Source of the DNA: Dehalococcoidia bacterium
GTDB lineage: Bacteria; Chloroflexota; Dehalococcoidia; Lucifugimonadales; HRBIN23
Direction: 5' to 3'
Length of the DNA: 38,492 nucleotides
Assembly (NCBI GenBank): GCA_025060295.1
Contig: JANXCH010000008.1
Location: forward strand, 1-38,492
This document shows, in pieces, positions 15,386 through 23,392 of the stretch (position 1 is the first letter of the stretch; each line of letters opens with the position of its first letter). The position numbers and the translations under genes were made by a program. Under the pieces are notes generated by a model. That model was given only the letters and a program-made list of their open reading frames with translations, was not told the DNA's origin and made no database searches.

Positions 15386-17053
15386 CTACTCCGCCGAAAG
15401 GATGATGGGATAGAAGGGTTGCCCCCCGTGCACGACCTCCACCTGGAGGCCGGGGAAGCGCCGACGCAGGGCCTGGGCCAGGGCGTCGGCCGAGGCCTGG
15501 GTCTCCTGGTGCCCCCAATAAAGGGTGACCAGCCCTTGCGCCAGGGGCTGGGCCGCCTCCACGATACGGCACACCGTCTCCGTCAAGTCCTGGCCAGCCA
15601 CCACCACGGTGCCGTCCAGGAAGCCCATCAGTTCCCCCTCCTTGACCTCCTGTCCGTTGACCCGGGTGGTGCGGGTGGAGGCCACCACCTCCCCGGTGTG
15701 TACCTCTTTGATGGCCTGCTCCATGCGGGCCAAGTTGGTGTGCACATCCTCCTCGGGGTTGAAGGAGAGGAGGGCGGCGATGCCCTGGGGGATGGTGCGG
15801 GTGGGGAGCAGGTGCACCGGCTTGGAGGCCATCCCCACCGCCTGCCGGCCCGAGACGATGATGTTGGGGTTGTTGGGGAGGAGGATAACCTCCCGGGCGG
15901 GGAGGGCTTCTATGGCCTCCAGCAGGTCCTGCACGCTGGGGTTCATGGTCTGCCCTCCCCGCACCACCCACGCCCCCAGGCCCTGGAGGAGTTCCTCAAT
16001 CCCTGCGCCCCATCCCACGGCCACGACGCCGACGGCTGTGGGCTCCCGCTGGCGCTGGGCATGGGAGAACTCCTCCCGCATGCGGTCCATATCCTCAATG
16101 CGCACTGCGTCCACCTGGCCGTAGCGCAGGGCGAAGGTGAGCACCTCCTGGGGGGTAAAGGTATGCAGGTGCACCCGCACCAGGGTGGGCTCCCCCAGCA
16201 CAACGGTGGACTGGGCCATGGGGGCGAGGGCAGAGCGAATGGCGTCGGCGTCCAGGCCTTCCCCTTTGATGATGAACTGGGTACAGAACCCGTAGCGCTC
16301 TGTGGCGATGCGCTGGAGGAACACGGCACTTACCTTGCCCCTGGGGGGTGTGACTAAGGTGGGGATGCGCTCCAGCGGCTCCCCCTGGAGGGCGTAAAGC
16401 ATCCCCTCTAGGATGAGGACGAAGCCCTGTCCCCCTGCGTCCACGACGCCCGCCTCGGCCAAAACGGGCAATAGATTGGGGGTGCGGGCCAAGGCGTCTT
16501 TGGCCGCCGCCACGCCACCCGTCAAAGCCACGCCCACATCCCGCTTCTGGTGGGCCTCTACGGCCTCGGCCGTGGCCCGCATGACGGTAAGGATGGTCCC
16601 CTCGGTGGGGCGTGCCACGGCCCGGTAGGCCGCCTCGGTGCCCTGGCGGAAGGCCTGGGCCAGGGCTGGCGCATCGGCGGTGGCTTTGTCTCGCAGGGCG
16701 GCGGCCATGCCCCTCAGGAACTGGGAGAGGATGACCCCCGCATTGCCCCGTGCCCCCAGCAGGGCCCCCCGGGACGCCGCCTCCGCCACCCGGCCGATGT
16801 GGGGGTCGTCGCTGGGGGCCGACTGCAGGGTCGCCTGCATGGTCAGGAGCATATTGATGCCCGTATCCCCATCGGGGACGGGGTAGACATTCAGGGCGTT
16901 GACGGCTTCATAGTGGCGCTCCAGGGCGGCGTAGCCCCCCTGCAAGGCGGTGCGCAAGGCACATCCGTCCACAACACGGATTCGAGGCGTGCGTGGGGTG
17001 GATTTCGGCTTGCGAGCGGATGTGCGCACCTGGGGGCGACGTCCCTTGACCAC
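15386..17053 (-). CDS. fakA: Fatty-acid kinase FakA (DAK2/DhaL domain protein)
   Basis: A 555-residue cytosolic kinase of the FakA/YloV family that makes acyl-phosphate from FakB-bound fatty acid. The N-terminal DhaL-like ATP domain shows NVYPVPDGDTGINMLLTM (Asp61, Asp63 for Mg-nucleotide), GARGNAGVILSQFLRG and DAGGQGFVLILEGM. The C-terminal half is the FakA-type domain with LLPNNPNI and an ending DegV-like lobe. GTG 17053 follows AGGAGGGG closely and gives the family's usual length; the longer frame runs through the rpmB gene on the other strand. It is first in fakA-fakB-recG and diverges from rpmB. Confidence 0.9.
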   Translation of the reverse strand: MVKGRRPQVRTSARKPKSTPRTPRIRVVDGCALRTALQGGYAALERHYEAVNALNVYPVPDGDTGINMLLTMQATLQSAPSDDPHIGRVAEAASRGALLGARGNAGVILSQFLRGMAAALRDKATADAPALAQAFRQGTEAAYRAVARPTEGTILTVMRATAEAVEAHQKRDVGVALTGGVAAAKDALARTPNLLPVLAEAGVVDAGGQGFVLILEGMLYALQGEPLERIPTLVTPPRGKVSAVFLQRIATERYGFCTQFIIKGEGLDADAIRSALAPMAQSTVVLGEPTLVRVHLHTFTPQEVLTFALRYGQVDAVRIEDMDRMREEFSHAQRQREPTAVGVVAVGWGAGIEELLQGLGAWVVRGGQTMNPSVQDLLEAIEALPAREVILLPNNPNIIVSGRQAVGMASKPVHLLPTRTIPQGIAALLSFNPEEDVHTNLARMEQAIKEVHTGEVVASTRTTRVNGQEVKEGELMGFLDGTVVVAGQDLTETVCRIVEAAQPLAQGLVTLYWGHQETQASADALAQALRRRFPGLQVEVVHGGQPFYPIILSAE

Positions 17054-17063
17054 ACGCCCCTCC

Positions 17064-17090
17064 TTGCCGGCAGACGGACTGTGGCATAAT
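17064..17090 (+). promoter_or_regulatory. Candidate rpmB promoter
   Basis: TTGCCG (17064-17069) and CATAAT (17085-17090) are separated by 15 bases, shorter than ideal. The predicted transcript would start near 17097, leaving a leader of about 50 bases to the rpmB ATG. The first element overlaps the region just upstream of the fakA start on the other strand. Confidence 0.35.
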
Positions 17091-17146
17091 CTATTAGTAG
17101 CATATAGTACCCCATTCACCCCACGATGTAAAGGGAGCGAGAGGAC

Positions 17147-17335
17147 ATGGCGCGATGTGCCCTGTGCGGCAAAGTTGGTCGCTTCGGGCGCAATGTGAGC
17201 CATTCCAATCGGCGCACGCCCGCCCGTTGGCTGCCCAATATCCAGCGCGCCACGCTTCTGGTGAACGGCGTGCGTCGCCAGGTGGCGGTGTGCACCCGAT
17301 GCCTGCGCACCCAATATAAGCAGGCCCACGCCTAA
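17147..17335 (+). CDS. rpmB: 50S ribosomal protein L28, zinc-binding form
   Basis: A 62-residue large-subunit protein. CALCGK near the N-terminus and CTRCLR near the C-terminus form a CxxC...CxxC zinc site, the C+ variety of L28. The basic centre GRNVSHSNRRTPARWLPNIQ is the conserved rRNA-binding core. The start has a GAGAGG site. It diverges from fakA and precedes greA by 127 bp. Confidence 0.95.
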   Translation: MARCALCGKVGRFGRNVSHSNRRTPARWLPNIQRATLLVNGVRRQVAVCTRCLRTQYKQAHA

Positions 17336-17351
17336 AGGGCAGGCACCCCCC

Positions 17352-17387
17352 TTTACTTTTTCCCCTTGGCCCCCCTATGATAGGGGG
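17352..17387 (+). promoter_or_regulatory. Candidate greA promoter with inverted repeat over the -10
   Basis: TTTACT (17352-17357) and TATGAT (17376-17381) have an 18-base spacer. The -10 lies inside a 7-bp inverted repeat, CCCCCTA-TGA-TAGGGGG (17371-17387). As RNA the repeat could also act as a weak hairpin after rpmB, but no T-run follows it. The transcript start would be near 17388, about 75 bases before greA. Confidence 0.4.
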
Positions 17388-17462
17388 TGGCTGGGACAGC
17401 ACGGCGTGCCTCAGTCTTTCTTTTTCCCCTCCCAACGGCGTTAGGGACGACTGGGGGTCAGG

Positions 17463-17930
17463 ATGGCGCAGAGGCCCGTTTACCTCACCGAGGAAGGTGT
17501 CAAAAAGTACCAGGAGGAGTTGGAGTTCTTGCGCACCGTGCGGCGGCGCGAGGTGGCCGAAGCCCTCAAACGCGCCGCCGAGGTGGGCGGGACGGTGGAT
17601 AACGCCGAATACGAGGCAGCCAAGAGGGAGCAGGCCCGTGTGGAAGGGCGAATTTTGGAACTGGAGAACCTGCTGAAGACGGCTCTGCTCATCGCCCCTG
17701 GGCGGGCCGAGGGGGTGGTGGGTATGGGCTCCGTTGTGGTGGTGGAGGACCAGCAGGGCCGACGCTTCACCTACCAAATCGTCGGGAGCGCCGAGGCCGA
17801 GCCGGCCAAAGGGAAGATCTCCAACGAGTCCCCCATTGGGCGCGCTTTGTTGGGCAAGCGCCCCGGCGAGGTGGCCCAGGCCCATACCCCCGGGGGTGTG
17901 GTCACCCTCAAGGTTGTGGAAGTCCGCTAA
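17463..17930 (+). CDS. greA: Transcript cleavage factor GreA
   Basis: A 155-residue factor that enters the RNA polymerase secondary channel and stimulates cleavage of backtracked RNA. It has an N-terminal coiled coil (about 10-75) and a C-terminal FKBP-like domain ending ESPIGRALLGKRPGEV...TPGG. At the coiled-coil tip E. coli has GDLKENAEY, with catalytic D41 and E44; here the segment is GGTVDNAEY, so the positions hold Gly43 and Asp46. One of the two acidic residues is therefore missing. Length and remaining motifs are typical. It is followed by lysS after 18 bp. Confidence 0.9.
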   Translation: MAQRPVYLTEEGVKKYQEELEFLRTVRRREVAEALKRAAEVGGTVDNAEYEAAKREQARVEGRILELENLLKTALLIAPGRAEGVVGMGSVVVVEDQQGRRFTYQIVGSAEAEPAKGKISNESPIGRALLGKRPGEVAQAHTPGGVVTLKVVEVR

Positions 17931-17948
17931 CCCCAAGGAGACCGTCCC

Positions 17949-19631
17949 GTGCCCCAGCGCAGTGAAGACCTTTTCCAGGCCCGCCTTGCCAAACTCCAGC
18001 ATTTGCGCGCCCAGGGTATAGACCCCTACCCCCCACGTTTTCGGCGCACCCACACGGCCCAGCAGGCTATCTCCTTTTTCCTGCAGGAGGAGGCGGCACA
18101 CGGGGCGGGGAAACAGACCGCCCCCGTGCGTGTGGCAGGACGCATCACCGCCCTCCGGGGTATGGGGAAGGCCACATTTGTGGACTTGCGGGATGGGACG
18201 GGACGCCTCCAGGTGCTTCTGCGCCAGGATGCGTTAGGCACCGCCTACACCCTGCTCAAGGACATGGATTTGGGGGATTTCGTGGGAGCCGAAGGCCCCC
18301 TGTTCCGCACCCGCACGGGGGAAATTACCCTGGAGGCACGGCAGCTGACCATCCTCTGTAAAGCGCTCCGGCCCCCGCCCGCCAAGTGGCACGGCTTGAA
18401 GGATGTGGAGGTGCGCTATCGCCAGCGCTACTTGGACTGGCTGGCCAACGAGCCCTCCCGCCAGATGCTGGTGTTGCGCCACCGCGTCGTCCAAGCCATC
18501 CGCCGTTTCCTGGACCAGAGGGGCTTCGTGGAGGTGGAGACACCTATCCTTCTCCCTGTGGCGGCGGGAGCCTTTGCTCGGCCCTTTGTGACGTACCATA
18601 ACGCTTTAGACCGGCGCCTCTACCTGCGCATCGCCACTGAACTGCACCTGAAGCGGTGCATCATCGGGGGTTTGGACAAGGTCTACGAAATCGGGCGGGT
18701 GTTCCGCAACGAGGGGATAGACATCCGCCACAACCCCGAGTTCACCACCCTGGAGAGTTACGAGGCCTACGCCGATTACAACGATGTGATGCGCATGGTG
18801 GAGGAGATGATCTCTACGGTGGCCCAGGATGTCTTGGGCACTATGCGTGTCCCGTGGGGGGATCAGCAGATAGATTTCGCACCCCCGTGGCGTCGCCTCT
18901 CGTTGCGGGAGGTGGTGCGGGAGCGCACGGGCATTGACCTGGATACGGCCACCGACCCCCACAGCCTGGGGGCAGAGATGCGTCGCATCGGCCTCACGGT
19001 GGATCCCCGCGCCTCCTGGGGCAAACTGGTGGACAAACTCCTGGGCGAGATGGTGGAACCCCACTTGATCCAGCCCACCTTCCTGGTGGACTATCCGGTG
19101 GAGATGTCCCCCCTGGCCAAGCGCAAACCCGATAATCCCCGGTATGTGGAGCGCTTTGAGGCCTTCGCCGGGGGAATGGAGATCGCCAACGCCTTCACCG
19201 AACTGAACGACCCTATAGACCAGCGCCAGCGGTTCCAGGAGCAGGAGGCTTTGCGCCAGCAGTTCGGCGACGAGGAGTTTGACCGCCTGGACGAGGACTT
19301 CCTCCTGGCTATGGAGTACGGGATGCCTCCCACGGGTGGATTGGGGGTGGGCATTGACCGATTGGTCATGCTGTTTGCCAATACCCCCTCCATTCGGGAG
19401 GTCATCGCCTTTCCCCACCTGTCCTGGTCGCAGGAGGAGCTGTTCCGCGAGGTGGACAGGCGGTTGCACAGTGTGGCGGAGCGGCTGGGGATGAACGGGC
19501 AAGCCCTGACGGTAGAGGGGTTGGTGCAGGCGCTGGTGGGGGAGCTCTCGGAGGATGTGCGCTCCCGCCTGACGGACGCAGAACTGCGCAAGCGGGCGGA
19601 GGCGTTCCTGGCCCGGCGGGGCACACCCTAA
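17949..19631 (+). CDS. lysS: Lysyl-tRNA synthetase (class II), C-terminally extended
   Basis: A 560-residue class II LysRS. It has an N-terminal OB-fold anticodon domain (about 55-160), motif 2 VYEIGRVFRNEGIDIRHNPEF (from about 245) and motif 3 GLGVGIDRLVMLF (from about 463). Typical bacterial enzymes are about 490-510 residues and stop soon after the IREVIAFP strand; here about 65 further residues form a predicted helical tail with a regular Leu/Val/Glu pattern. The GTG start follows CAAGGAG. It is third in the rpmB-greA-lysS run. Confidence 0.93.
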   Translation: MPQRSEDLFQARLAKLQHLRAQGIDPYPPRFRRTHTAQQAISFFLQEEAAHGAGKQTAPVRVAGRITALRGMGKATFVDLRDGTGRLQVLLRQDALGTAYTLLKDMDLGDFVGAEGPLFRTRTGEITLEARQLTILCKALRPPPAKWHGLKDVEVRYRQRYLDWLANEPSRQMLVLRHRVVQAIRRFLDQRGFVEVETPILLPVAAGAFARPFVTYHNALDRRLYLRIATELHLKRCIIGGLDKVYEIGRVFRNEGIDIRHNPEFTTLESYEAYADYNDVMRMVEEMISTVAQDVLGTMRVPWGDQQIDFAPPWRRLSLREVVRERTGIDLDTATDPHSLGAEMRRIGLTVDPRASWGKLVDKLLGEMVEPHLIQPTFLVDYPVEMSPLAKRKPDNPRYVERFEAFAGGMEIANAFTELNDPIDQRQRFQEQEALRQQFGDEEFDRLDEDFLLAMEYGMPPTGGLGVGIDRLVMLFANTPSIREVIAFPHLSWSQEELFREVDRRLHSVAERLGMNGQALTVEGLVQALVGELSEDVRSRLTDAELRKRAEAFLARRGTP

Positions 19632-19650
19632 CCCGTCATTCTGGGACGGG
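19632..19650 (+). terminator. Weak hairpin after lysS
   Basis: CCCGTC (19632-19637) pairs with GACGGG (19645-19650) across a 7-base loop, just after the lysS stop. No U-tract follows, so intrinsic termination would be weak. It lies in the 61-bp gap between the converging lysS and HIT genes. Confidence 0.3.
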
Positions 19651-19692
19651 CGTGGGGTGTATCTGGCCCCCTCCTCTTCTTAGGTCTGCCTT

Positions 19693-20025
19693 CTAGGCGT
19701 AGGGGCCGAGGTGCATCCCACCCAACACGTGCAGGTGGGCGTGCTCTTGGCTCTGCATGGCATCCCAGCCCACGTTGGAGAGCATCCGATATCCCCCGGG
19801 GCAATAGATACGCCCCATCTCCACGGCCACGCGCCCCACTTGGGCGATGACGCCGTTGCTCCACATCTCCTCTTGGGTCATGTGCTGTTTGGGCACCACC
19901 AGGAGCATCACGGGCGTCCAGCGCAGGATGTTGTCGAAGACGATGACCTGGTCGTCCTCGTAGCGGATGGTGGCGGGCTCTTTGCGGGCGATGATGTCGC
20001 AGAACACACAGCGGCGGGTGCTCAT
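19693..20025 (-). CDS. HIT family nucleotide-binding protein
   Basis: A 110-residue histidine-triad hydrolase or transferase acting on nucleotide phosphoramidates, dinucleoside polyphosphates or similar. CVFCDI (Cys6, Cys9) is the usual zinc half-site, and the triad EHAHLHVLGG places His95, His97 and His99. The ATG overlaps the stop of the preceding AAA+ gene by four bases (20022-20025), so the HIT gene is translationally coupled to the replication operon. Its link to replication is not evident. Confidence 0.88.
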   Translation of the reverse strand: MSTRRCVFCDIIARKEPATIRYEDDQVIVFDNILRWTPVMLLVVPKQHMTQEEMWSNGVIAQVGRVAVEMGRIYCPGGYRMLSNVGWDAMQSQEHAHLHVLGGMHLGPYA

Positions 20026-21404
20026 GGCTCCTTTCCCTTGCGCCGGGTGGCGTCTCGGGAGCGGTCACGGTAGTCGGGGGCGTCCAGGCGAATGTGGGTG
20101 ACCAACCGTTCATCCTTCAAACGGCTGGAGATGGCGTTCCACAACCTTTCGCGGAGGCGTTGCTCCTGCTGCTCCTGCGTCCAGAGGATAGTGATGACGG
20201 TGGGCAGGTGGTGCTCGTGGCGATAGGCGAGAAGTTGATACAGTTTCTCCTCGGCCCAGGGGGTCATGGCCTGGGCGCCGAAGTCATCCAGGATGAGCAG
20301 AGGGAGAGTCTTGAAAGCCTCAAAGCGCCGGTCGTAGCGGTAGGGGTGGTCGGGGGCGAACGACGCCCGCAGGTGGTCTAACAGGTCGGGGGTCTTGATG
20401 ATGCGGGCAGGCCATCCCTTGCGCCGACACTCCTGGTAGATGGCCACGGCCAAGTGGGTCTTCCCTGAACCGCAGGGTCCGCTGAGCACCAGCCATCCGC
20501 TGGGCTTATCGGCAAAGGCCACCGCCGCCCGATAGGCCGCCTGGGTAGAGGGACTGCGCTGGGCGTGAAAGGTGGCGAAGGTCATCCCCTCCCACTCGGC
20601 GGGGAGGGGTTCCCCTGTTTCCCGATGCCAGTCGCCGTGGGCCAGGCGCAGGACACGGCACTTGCCGGGCGTGGTGAGGCGGGTGCGAAGGCGGTCGTCT
20701 ACGTGGTCTAGGGGGGTGGCCAGCACCACCACTGTGGGGAGGTCCTCCCGCCAGCGGGCGTTGAACACCTGGAACAGCTTCTCCTCGGCCCAGGGGGTGG
20801 TGGAGTGGGCACCTAAATCGTCCAGGGCGAGCAGAGGCACCGTGCACACCTGCTCATACAGGGCGTCGTAGGACGCCTCGCTCCACGGGGCGAAGGAGGA
20901 GCGCAGACGATCCAACAGGTCGGGCGTGGAGATATAGAGGGCGACGCGCCCCTGCTCAAGACAGTGGTTGACAATGGCCGCTGCCAGATGGGTCTTGCCG
21001 GAGCCGGAGGGGCCCAGGAGCACCAACCAACCCTGGGGGTGTTGGGCGAAGGCTTGGGCAGCCTCCAGGGCTTGGGCGAACAGGCGCTGGTCGGGGGGGT
21101 AGGGGCTTACCCCTGTGGGGTTGAGGGAGGCGAAGGTGCACCGACGCAGGGCCCCCAGACCGCTCAGGCGCGCCAAACGCGCCGTCTGCTCCTCCTGGGC
21201 ACTGCGCCCTTGACACGACGGGCAGGGGATAACCCGCCCGAAGTCAGGATGGCCGAAGGGCGCCGGGGTCTTGACCCACCCTATGCCCGTGCACAGGGGG
21301 CACCCGTTGGCCCCTTCAGCGGCGGTAGAGGGGTCCGTAGCCCTTCCGCCCTCGGAGGAGGTCGGCGGCGCGATCCGTTTGAGGAGATCTCCCAGGTGCT
21401 CCAT
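20022..21404 (-). CDS. Tandem AAA+ helicase-loader-like ATPase (two DnaC/DnaI-type domains)
   Basis: A 460-residue protein with two complete DnaC/IstB-type AAA+ modules. Module 1 has Walker A GPSGSGKTH (131-139) and Walker B LLALDD (191-196). Module 2 has Walker A GPCGSGKTH (309-317) and Walker B LLILDD (369-374). Each module begins with a CTFASLN- or MTFATFH-type lead and contains TPDLLD-LR-SFAP and TPWAEEKL, so the second arose by internal duplication. Before module 1 are CPLC (35-38) and CPSC (61-64), a plausible zinc site as in DnaI. It lies downstream of dnaB and dnaD, so loading of the DnaB helicase is the likely role. Known loaders usually carry one AAA+ module of about 240-310 residues. 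The ATG at 21404 overlaps the dnaD-like gene by 89 bp. Confidence 0.85.
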   Translation of the reverse strand: MEHLGDLLKRIAPPTSSEGGRATDPSTAAEGANGCPLCTGIGWVKTPAPFGHPDFGRVIPCPSCQGRSAQEEQTARLARLSGLGALRRCTFASLNPTGVSPYPPDQRLFAQALEAAQAFAQHPQGWLVLLGPSGSGKTHLAAAIVNHCLEQGRVALYISTPDLLDRLRSSFAPWSEASYDALYEQVCTVPLLALDDLGAHSTTPWAEEKLFQVFNARWREDLPTVVVLATPLDHVDDRLRTRLTTPGKCRVLRLAHGDWHRETGEPLPAEWEGMTFATFHAQRSPSTQAAYRAAVAFADKPSGWLVLSGPCGSGKTHLAVAIYQECRRKGWPARIIKTPDLLDHLRASFAPDHPYRYDRRFEAFKTLPLLILDDFGAQAMTPWAEEKLYQLLAYRHEHHLPTVITILWTQEQQEQRLRERLWNAISSRLKDERLVTHIRLDAPDYRDRSRDATRRKGKEP

Positions 21405-22014
21405 GCTCTCCCTTGCCTTCCCGTGCCCATCGCCGCAGGATGGCCTCTACATACCCCCAGGAACGGCGATTGTGGCGCACCGCCTCCTGGATGGCCTCAG
21501 CTATCCACTGGGGAGGGTAGGTGGCCTCGGCGTCTTTGAGCATATCGGCCACCAAAGGGGTCAGCACCCCGATGTTCTCCTCGTAGAGCCGATAGATGTT
21601 GGAGGGGGGAGGAGGCTCCAGAGGCGGGGGGGTGGAAGAGGCCACGTCCCCTTGCCCTGCCGCCAGGCGCTGGGCCGCCGCCCGCCCCTGGGGGGTGTTC
21701 AAAAGGAACAGGCGCTCCCGCCTGCCGTCCTTTTCCACCTCCACTACTGTCAACACTCCCCGGCGGACGCATGCCTGCAAAGCACGTTCCAGGGCTTGTG
21801 CGTCTCCCCCCAGGGCGCGGGCAAGGGGCAAGTCCCCTGCCAGTTCCGTCAGGCTCACTGCGCGTGTGGGTCCCCGCTTCAGGTGCAAGAGGTGCACAAC
21901 GCGCAGGAGGGTCTTCAGTTCTGCCAGGTCGTCTATCTCCTCCAGAAGGGGGCCGAAGAGGGGGCTCGGCACAGGGGTATAGGTGCACCGAGCCGGGAAG
22001 CCGTCAAAGGGCAT
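21316..22014 (-). CDS. dnaD: DnaD-domain replication initiation protein
   Basis: A 232-residue protein. The N-terminal half (about 20-115) looks like a winged helix (LKTLLRVVHLLHL...CVRRGVLTVVEV). After a Pro-rich linker comes the DnaD/DnaB C-terminal type domain NIYRLYEENIGVLTPLVADML...SWGYVEAILRRW (about 135-200). In Firmicutes such proteins work with DnaI at primosome assembly. ATG 22014 has GGAGGG upstream and lies 11 bp inside the dnaB end; the longer frame overlaps dnaB further and lacks similarity. Position between dnaB and the loader supports the role. Confidence 0.8.
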   Translation of the reverse strand: MPFDGFPARCTYTPVPSPLFGPLLEEIDDLAELKTLLRVVHLLHLKRGPTRAVSLTELAGDLPLARALGGDAQALERALQACVRRGVLTVVEVEKDGRRERLFLLNTPQGRAAAQRLAAGQGDVASSTPPPLEPPPPSNIYRLYEENIGVLTPLVADMLKDAEATYPPQWIAEAIQEAVRHNRRSWGYVEAILRRWAREGKGEHGAPGRSPQTDRAADLLRGRKGYGPLYRR

Positions 22015-23392
22015 GCGTGCCCTCCGCAGGGGGAGTGGGTGGCTCCTCAAAGCGGGCGTAGCGGTCGTTGAAGTACAGGTGCACCGAGCCAATGGGGCCG
22101 TGCCGATGCTTGGCCACGATCACCTCGCCGATGTTCTTGGGATAAGGCACCCCCGGATGACGGCGTTCCCATTCCTCTTTGGTGATGTAAAGGTCTTCCC
22201 GGTAGATAAACAGCACCACATCGGCATCCTGCTCGATGCTCCCCGACTCCCGCAGGTCCGACAGTTGGGGGCGATGGGACGGGCGGACCTCTACGGCGCG
22301 GCTCAGTTGGGAGACGGCGATGACAGGGATGTTCAGGTCTCGGGCCAGGGCCTTCAGGGAACGGGAGATTTCGCTAATCTCCTGCACCCGGTTCTCGGCG
22401 CGCCCGTTGCCCGCCTGGGCCAACTGGAGGTAGTCCACGATGGCCAGGTCTAGGCCCCGCTCCAGCTGCAGGCGTTTGGCCTTGGCCCAGATGGCCCGCA
22501 CCGTGGGTTGGGGGGTATCGTCGATGTAAATGGGCAGGTCCGAAAGGCGCCCGATAGCGTCCAGCAGACGGCGCTCCTCCGCCTCGGTATAAAGGCGCAG
22601 GCGCAGGCGATGGCCATCCACGCCCGCCTCGGCGGCCAGCAGGCGCAGGGCAACCTGGTCGGCGCTCATCTCCAGGCTGAAGATGGCCACAGTGGCCCCC
22701 AGGTGCTTGGCGTTGTGGAGGGCGATGTTCAGGGCCAGGGCCGACTTGCCCAAACTGGGACGCGCCGCCAAGATGATGAGGTCGGAGCGTTGCAGGCCCC
22801 CCAGGATGTGGTCTAGGCCGCTGAAGCCTGTGGCCAAAGGCCCCGCTCCCCTTTCTGAAGGACGGGGGACAGCGACGGCGGTGCTCTCCTCCAGGAAGCG
22901 GTCCAGCAACTGGCGCAGGTGCAGCAGCCCCCGCAGGGGACGCCCCGTGCGGATGCGGAAGATGAGGTCTTCGGCGCGGGAGAGGGCAGTATCGGTATCG
23001 GGGGGGGCCTCATAGCCCAGGCTGGCGATGTCGAGGCCTGCCTTGATGAGAGCGCGATAGGTGGACAGGCGGGACACAATGCGGGCGTAGTGCTCGGCGT
23101 GCACCGAGGTGGGGGTGCTGGCGATGATTGTAGCCAGGTAGCCATTGCCCCCGATGTCCTCCAACTTGCCCATGCGGGCCAGTTCGTGGGCCACCGTCAC
23201 CTGGTTGACGGCCTCCCCCCGCTGGGAGAGGGCCAGGCAGGCCTCGTAGACGGCGCGGGGTTTTCCCCCGTAGAAGTCTTCCGGGCGCAGGAGGGGAGCG
23301 ACCTTCAGCAGGGTGTCGGGGTCTATGAGGATGCTTCCGATAACCGCTTCCTCAGCTTGGAGGTCATGCGGGGGCAGTTTCTCCGTGAACAT
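22004..23392 (-). CDS. dnaB: Replicative DNA helicase DnaB
   Basis: A 462-residue hexameric 5'-3' helicase. The N-terminal DnaB domain starts LPPHDLQAEEAVIGSILID. The RecA-like domain has Walker A ARPSLGKSA (210-218), where GRPSMGKT is commoner, Walker B LAIVDYLQL, and the VSQLSRAVEVR and GSIEQDADVVLFIYR motifs. Length is normal and no intein is present. Its start lies 29 bp inside the end of rplI, an overlap that suggests coupled expression. Confidence 0.95.
   Translation of the reverse strand: MFTEKLPPHDLQAEEAVIGSILIDPDTLLKVAPLLRPEDFYGGKPRAVYEACLALSQRGEAVNQVTVAHELARMGKLEDIGGNGYLATIIASTPTSVHAEHYARIVSRLSTYRALIKAGLDIASLGYEAPPDTDTALSRAEDLIFRIRTGRPLRGLLHLRQLLDRFLEESTAVAVPRPSERGAGPLATGFSGLDHILGGLQRSDLIILAARPSLGKSALALNIALHNAKHLGATVAIFSLEMSADQVALRLLAAEAGVDGHRLRLRLYTEAEERRLLDAIGRLSDLPIYIDDTPQPTVRAIWAKAKRLQLERGLDLAIVDYLQLAQAGNGRAENRVQEISEISRSLKALARDLNIPVIAVSQLSRAVEVRPSHRPQLSDLRESGSIEQDADVVLFIYREDLYITKEEWERRHPGVPYPKNIGEVIVAKHRHGPIGSVHLYFNDRYARFEEPPTPPAEGTHAL

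Noticed and set aside
14200-15405. A 401-codon open frame on the plus strand
   Set aside because: It is antisense to recG and the DegV gene, which have clear motifs; no domain or ribosome-binding site supports it.
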